Assembly (NCBI GenBank): GCA_023417985.1
Contig: JAEZDV010000241.1
Coordinates: forward strand, 1 to 15,724
Source of the DNA: Actinomycetes bacterium
GTDB taxonomy: Bacteria; Actinomycetota; Actinomycetes; Mycobacteriales; Mycobacteriaceae
DNA length: 15,724 nt
Reading direction: 5' to 3'
Below the pieces are notes generated by a model. The model saw only the letters and a list, made by a program, of their open reading frames with translations. It had not been told where the DNA came from and did no database searches. Numbering within the stretch: the stretch's first letter is position 1; each line of letters starts with the position of its first letter. Of the stretch, positions 12,882-15,724 are shown piece after piece. The translations under genes and the position numbers were made by a program.

Positions 12882-14597
12882 ATGAGTCTCGTCGACACGA
12901 GTGAGAAGACCACGTCCGACACCGCGATTCTCGGGGTGTCCGGTCTGACCATCGATTTCGAGGTGGACAAGACCTGGAAAACGGCCGTACGCGACGTCTC
13001 GTTCGAGGTGGCGCGGGGAGAGATCCTCGCGATCGTCGGCGAATCCGGTTCGGGTAAGTCCACGACGGCGATGGCGGTGCCGGGTCTGCTCGCCGACAAC
13101 AGCCGGGTCACCGGCAGCATCACCCTCGACGGCCGCGAACTCGTCGGCCTGACGGAACGCGAGCTGAACTCTGTGCGCGGCAAGGATATTGCCGTGATCT
13201 TCCAGGAGCCCATGACGGCCCTGAATCCCGTCTACACGATCGGGTGGCAGATCACCGAGGCCATTCGCTCGCACTCCGACGTGTCGAAGGCGCAGGCCAA
13301 GGAGCGCGTGATCGAGTTGCTCCGGCTCGTGGATATGCCCGAACCCGAGAAGCGGGTGCAGTACTACCCGCATCAGCTCTCAGGTGGGCAACGCCAGCGT
13401 GCGATGATCGCCCAGGCCCTGGCATCGGAGCCGTCGGTGCTCATCGCCGACGAGCCCACCACCGCGCTCGACGTCACCGTGCAGGCGGAGATTCTGCAGC
13501 TGATGCGGGATCTGCGCGAGCGGGTGGATGCGGCGATCGTGCTCATCACGCACGACATGGGCGTGGTGGCCGACATGGCCGACCGGATGATCGTCATGCG
13601 AGACGGTGCCATCGTCGAGCAGGGCACTGCGGACCAGATCTTCAACAAGCCGGAACATGCCTACACCCGGGAACTGCTCGCGTCGGTGCCTCACCTGGGC
13701 TCACGGGTGGGCGAAGCCGGCACCGACGACACTCCCGACGTGCAGTACGCGCTCGAAATCACCGATGCGGTGATCGAGTACCCCGGTGCGCGGCGCAACA
13801 GTGGTTTCCGCGCGGTGGACGGGGTCAGCCTCAACATCGAGCCCGGTGAGGTCGTCGGACTCGTCGGTGAATCCGGCTCGGGCAAGTCGACCATCGGCAA
13901 GGCCGCAGTCGGGTTGCTGAAGTTGCATTCCGGTTCGTTGTCCGTCGCCGGCACCGACATCACGAAGATGTCGACGCGCGATCTGCGTGCGGTGCGGCGC
14001 AAGGTCGGCATCGTGTTCCAGGATCCGGGTTCGTCGCTCAATCCGCGCTGGCCGATCGGGCAGTCCATCAGTGAGCCGATGTTGCTGCACAGCGAGATGG
14101 ACCGCACCCAGCGGGACAAGAAGGTCGAGGAGCTGCTCGATCAGGTCCGGCTGCCGCGGGACATGCGCAACCGGTATCCGCATCAGCTCTCCGGCGGACA
14201 GCGGCAGCGCGTGGGCATCGCGAGGGCGCTCGCTCTCGAACCGACGTTGCTCGTGGCGGACGAACCCACGTCCGCGCTGGATGTGTCCGTGCAGGCGAAG
14301 GTGCTCGAGCTGTTCAAGGAACTGCAGCGTGAATACGGTTTCGCCTGCTTGTTCATCAGTCACGATCTCGCCGTGGTCGAGGTACTCGCCCGGCGAATCG
14401 CCGTGATGCGCTCCGGCAAGCTCGTCGAGTTCGACCGGACCGATCGCATCCTGCGGTCTCCGGCGGATCCGTACACCAAGCGGTTGTTGGCAGCGGTCCC
14501 CGTCCCCGATCCGGTCGAGCAGGCGAAGCGACGCGAGGAGCGCGCGGCGTTGCTGGCGGCGGAGAGGGCAGAGGGCGAGAAAGCGCCGGTGTCCTGA
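12882..14597 (+). CDS. Fused two-domain peptide ABC transporter ATPase (OppD-OppF in one chain)
   Basis: 571 residues from ATG 12882, with CGGAG 8 nt upstream and only 4 nt after the permease stop. It carries two complete ABC cassettes. Cassette 1 has Walker A GESGSGKS at 53-60, signature LSGGQRQR at 166-173, and Walker B LIADEPTTALD with D190/E191. Cassette 2 has Walker A GESGSGKS from 329, signature LSGGQRQR at 436-443, and Walker B LVADEPTSALD with D460/E461. Each is followed by an oligopeptide-type C-terminal extension (NKPEHAYTRELLASVPHL; RSPADPYTKRLLAAVPVPDPVEQAKRR). All catalytic residues seen are intact, so both sites should hydrolyse ATP. A single fused ATPase is common in actinobacterial and rhizobial peptide importers. 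The gene ends 15 nt before the converging helicase gene, with no obvious terminator hairpin between them. Confidence 0.95.
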   Translation: MSLVDTSEKTTSDTAILGVSGLTIDFEVDKTWKTAVRDVSFEVARGEILAIVGESGSGKSTTAMAVPGLLADNSRVTGSITLDGRELVGLTERELNSVRGKDIAVIFQEPMTALNPVYTIGWQITEAIRSHSDVSKAQAKERVIELLRLVDMPEPEKRVQYYPHQLSGGQRQRAMIAQALASEPSVLIADEPTTALDVTVQAEILQLMRDLRERVDAAIVLITHDMGVVADMADRMIVMRDGAIVEQGTADQIFNKPEHAYTRELLASVPHLGSRVGEAGTDDTPDVQYALEITDAVIEYPGARRNSGFRAVDGVSLNIEPGEVVGLVGESGSGKSTIGKAAVGLLKLHSGSLSVAGTDITKMSTRDLRAVRRKVGIVFQDPGSSLNPRWPIGQSISEPMLLHSEMDRTQRDKKVEELLDQVRLPRDMRNRYPHQLSGGQRQRVGIARALALEPTLLVADEPTSALDVSVQAKVLELFKELQREYGFACLFISHDLAVVEVLARRIAVMRSGKLVEFDRTDRILRSPADPYTKRLLAAVPVPDPVEQAKRREERAALLAAERAEGEKAPVS

Positions 14598-14612
14598 CGA
14601 GGTAGCCCGGTT

Positions 14613-15724
14613 TCAGTCCTGGGTGCCGATCGCGTCGAGCACGGCAGTCAGGACGAGAACCGCGCCCGCCTTGTCGAGCGGATCGTTTCCGTTACCGCAC
14701 TTGGGCGAATACACGCAGGAGGGGCAACCCGAGACGCACTCGCAGGCTGCGACGGCGTCCCGGGTTGCCTCGAGCCAGCGCGAGATACGGTGGTAGCCTC
14801 GCTCGGCGAATCCGGCACCGCCCGGCTGCCCGTCGTAGACGAACACGGTGGGAAGTCCCGTGTCGGGGTGGAGGTCCGTCGAGACCCCGCCGATATCCCC
14901 ACGGTCGCACGTAGCCACGAGGGGGAGTAGACCGATCGCCGCATGTTCGGCAGCGTGCAGCGCCCCCGGGATACGGTCGGCCGTGAGACCGATCCGGGAG
15001 AGCAATCCGGGATCGACGGTGTACATCACCGCGCGGGTGGCAAGGGTCTGCTCGGGCATGTCCAGCGGAATCTGATCGAGCACCTCGCCGGACGGCAGCC
15101 GCCGCAGATAGGCGACCACCTGATGGGTCACCTCGACATGCACCGCCGCGACGGTGACCGCGCCGTGGTCTCGTTGTTCGTCGATCGAGATGCAGCAGAT
15201 CTCCGTGACTTCGCGTGCGCTGGTCGACCATTCGGGATCTTCCGCGTGAACGAGCGCGATCCCGTCGTCGAGGTGCAATTCGTCGACGACGAAGGATTCG
15301 CCGCGGTGCAGATGGACTGCGCCGGGATGCATCGTCGCGGGTGCGCGGTTGCCCTCGACGGTGCCGAGCATCCGTCCGGTATCCGCCTCCACGATCGCGA
15401 CCTGACCGCCGATTCCGCCGCGAATGTCGATGTCTGCGTGCGGATGCGTTCCGGGCGTGACGAACCAGCCGTGCGGACGTCTCCTGATCGAACCTTCCTC
15501 GGCGAGCCGGGTGAGAACGTCCCAGGCTCCGTACTCCTCGACCTCGGCGTCGCTCAGCGGCAGTTCCGAAGCGGCACAGAGTAATTCCGGACCCAGGACG
15601 TACGGGTTCGTCGGGTCGGTCACCGTCGACTCGACGGGTTTGCCAAGCAACGCCTGCGGGTGGTGCACCAGATACGTGTCGAGAGGATCGTCCCGGGCGA
15701 CCAGCACGACGAGCGACCCCTGCC
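14613..15724 (-). CDS. SftH/MrfA-type superfamily II DNA helicase, C-terminal part (DUF1998; Rv3649-like)
   Basis: Partial: 370 C-terminal residues are visible; the gene continues past the window with its DEAD/DEAH and helicase-C motifs. The first visible residues, QGSLVVLVARDDPLDTYLVHHP, are what follows motif VI in this family. After a winged-helix-like segment comes the DUF1998 region, with TVFVYDGQPGGAGFAERGY and then the cysteine cluster ACECVSGCPSCVYSPKCGNGN at about 14690-14750, expected to bind a metal. Mycobacterial SftH is a 3'-5' DNA translocase/helicase of this clade, and Bacillus MrfA acts in mitomycin-damage repair. M. tuberculosis Rv3649 is about 770 residues. It converges on the importer operon. 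Confidence 0.93.
   Translation of the reverse strand, partial: QGSLVVLVARDDPLDTYLVHHPQALLGKPVESTVTDPTNPYVLGPELLCAASELPLSDAEVEEYGAWDVLTRLAEEGSIRRRPHGWFVTPGTHPHADIDIRGGIGGQVAIVEADTGRMLGTVEGNRAPATMHPGAVHLHRGESFVVDELHLDDGIALVHAEDPEWSTSAREVTEICCISIDEQRDHGAVTVAAVHVEVTHQVVAYLRRLPSGEVLDQIPLDMPEQTLATRAVMYTVDPGLLSRIGLTADRIPGALHAAEHAAIGLLPLVATCDRGDIGGVSTDLHPDTGLPTVFVYDGQPGGAGFAERGYHRISRWLEATRDAVAACECVSGCPSCVYSPKCGNGNDPLDKAGAVLVLTAVLDAIGTQD

Noticed and set aside
8910..14612. Importer block as a recent mobile island
   Set aside because: No integrase, IS, tRNA or flanking repeats, and base and codon use match the rest of the window; a rearrangement, if any, is old.

Overview
The window comes from a high-GC actinobacterium of the order Mycobacteriales. 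Rhodococcus or a close relative fits best. The reasons are strong GC bias at third codon positions, many GTG starts, 4-base GTGA/ATGA overlaps between operon genes, and a gene order that follows the Mycobacterium tuberculosis Rv3649-Rv3667 region as I recall it. Identifications rest on motifs, lengths and synteny; no database search was run.

Layout. (1) 1-1616, minus: 5' part of acetyl-CoA synthetase (acs), with a CRP/GlxR-like site upstream at 1670-1685. (2) 1836-2585, plus: a degenerate Fic-fold protein (position of Rv3662c). (3) 2586-3090: a gap between converging genes, which I interpret as encoding on the minus strand a roughly 300-nt RNA homologous to Ms1/MTS2823, the 6S-like RNA that binds core RNA polymerase. 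(4) 3091-3957, minus: membrane-anchored HAD-IB phosphatase (Rv3661-like). (5) 4057-4165, plus: a clear 6C small RNA, two long hairpins each with CCCCCC in the loop. (6) 4311-8909, plus: a seven-gene actinobacterial Tad-like pilus/secretion operon: ssd (CpaE/TadZ-like), tadA, tadB, tadC, a Flp-type prepilin (DUF4244), a TadE-like protein and a second TadE/TadG-like protein. All but the prepilin start by stop/start overlap; the prepilin has its own spacer and strong Shine-Dalgarno. (7) 8945-8976: a perfect 32-bp palindrome made of two abutting perfect TGTGA-N6-TCACA CRP/GlxR sites. (8) 9310-14597, plus: a complete oligopeptide ABC importer: lipoprotein receptor, two permeases, and one protein fusing both ATPases. 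(9) 14613-15724, minus: the C-terminal half of an SftH/MrfA-type (DUF1998) DNA helicase with a cysteine cluster.

How it fits together. The acs/Fic/Ms1/HAD/6C/ssd/tad order is a conserved block containing two regulatory RNAs on either side of the HAD gene. The tad genes and the helicase form the known 'helicase/secretion neighborhood', but here the 5.7-kb peptide-importer unit lies between them. CRP/GlxR-type sites at both acs and the importer suggest shared cAMP-linked carbon control. The second C-rich loop of 6C could pair with the prepilin Shine-Dalgarno, so the RNA may regulate the operon beside it.

I saw no IS element, CRISPR array, tRNA, rRNA or phage gene. The least described material is the regulatory layer: the two RNAs, the double CRP/GlxR palindrome, the DnaA-box-like pair before ssd and the possible 6C-pilin link.
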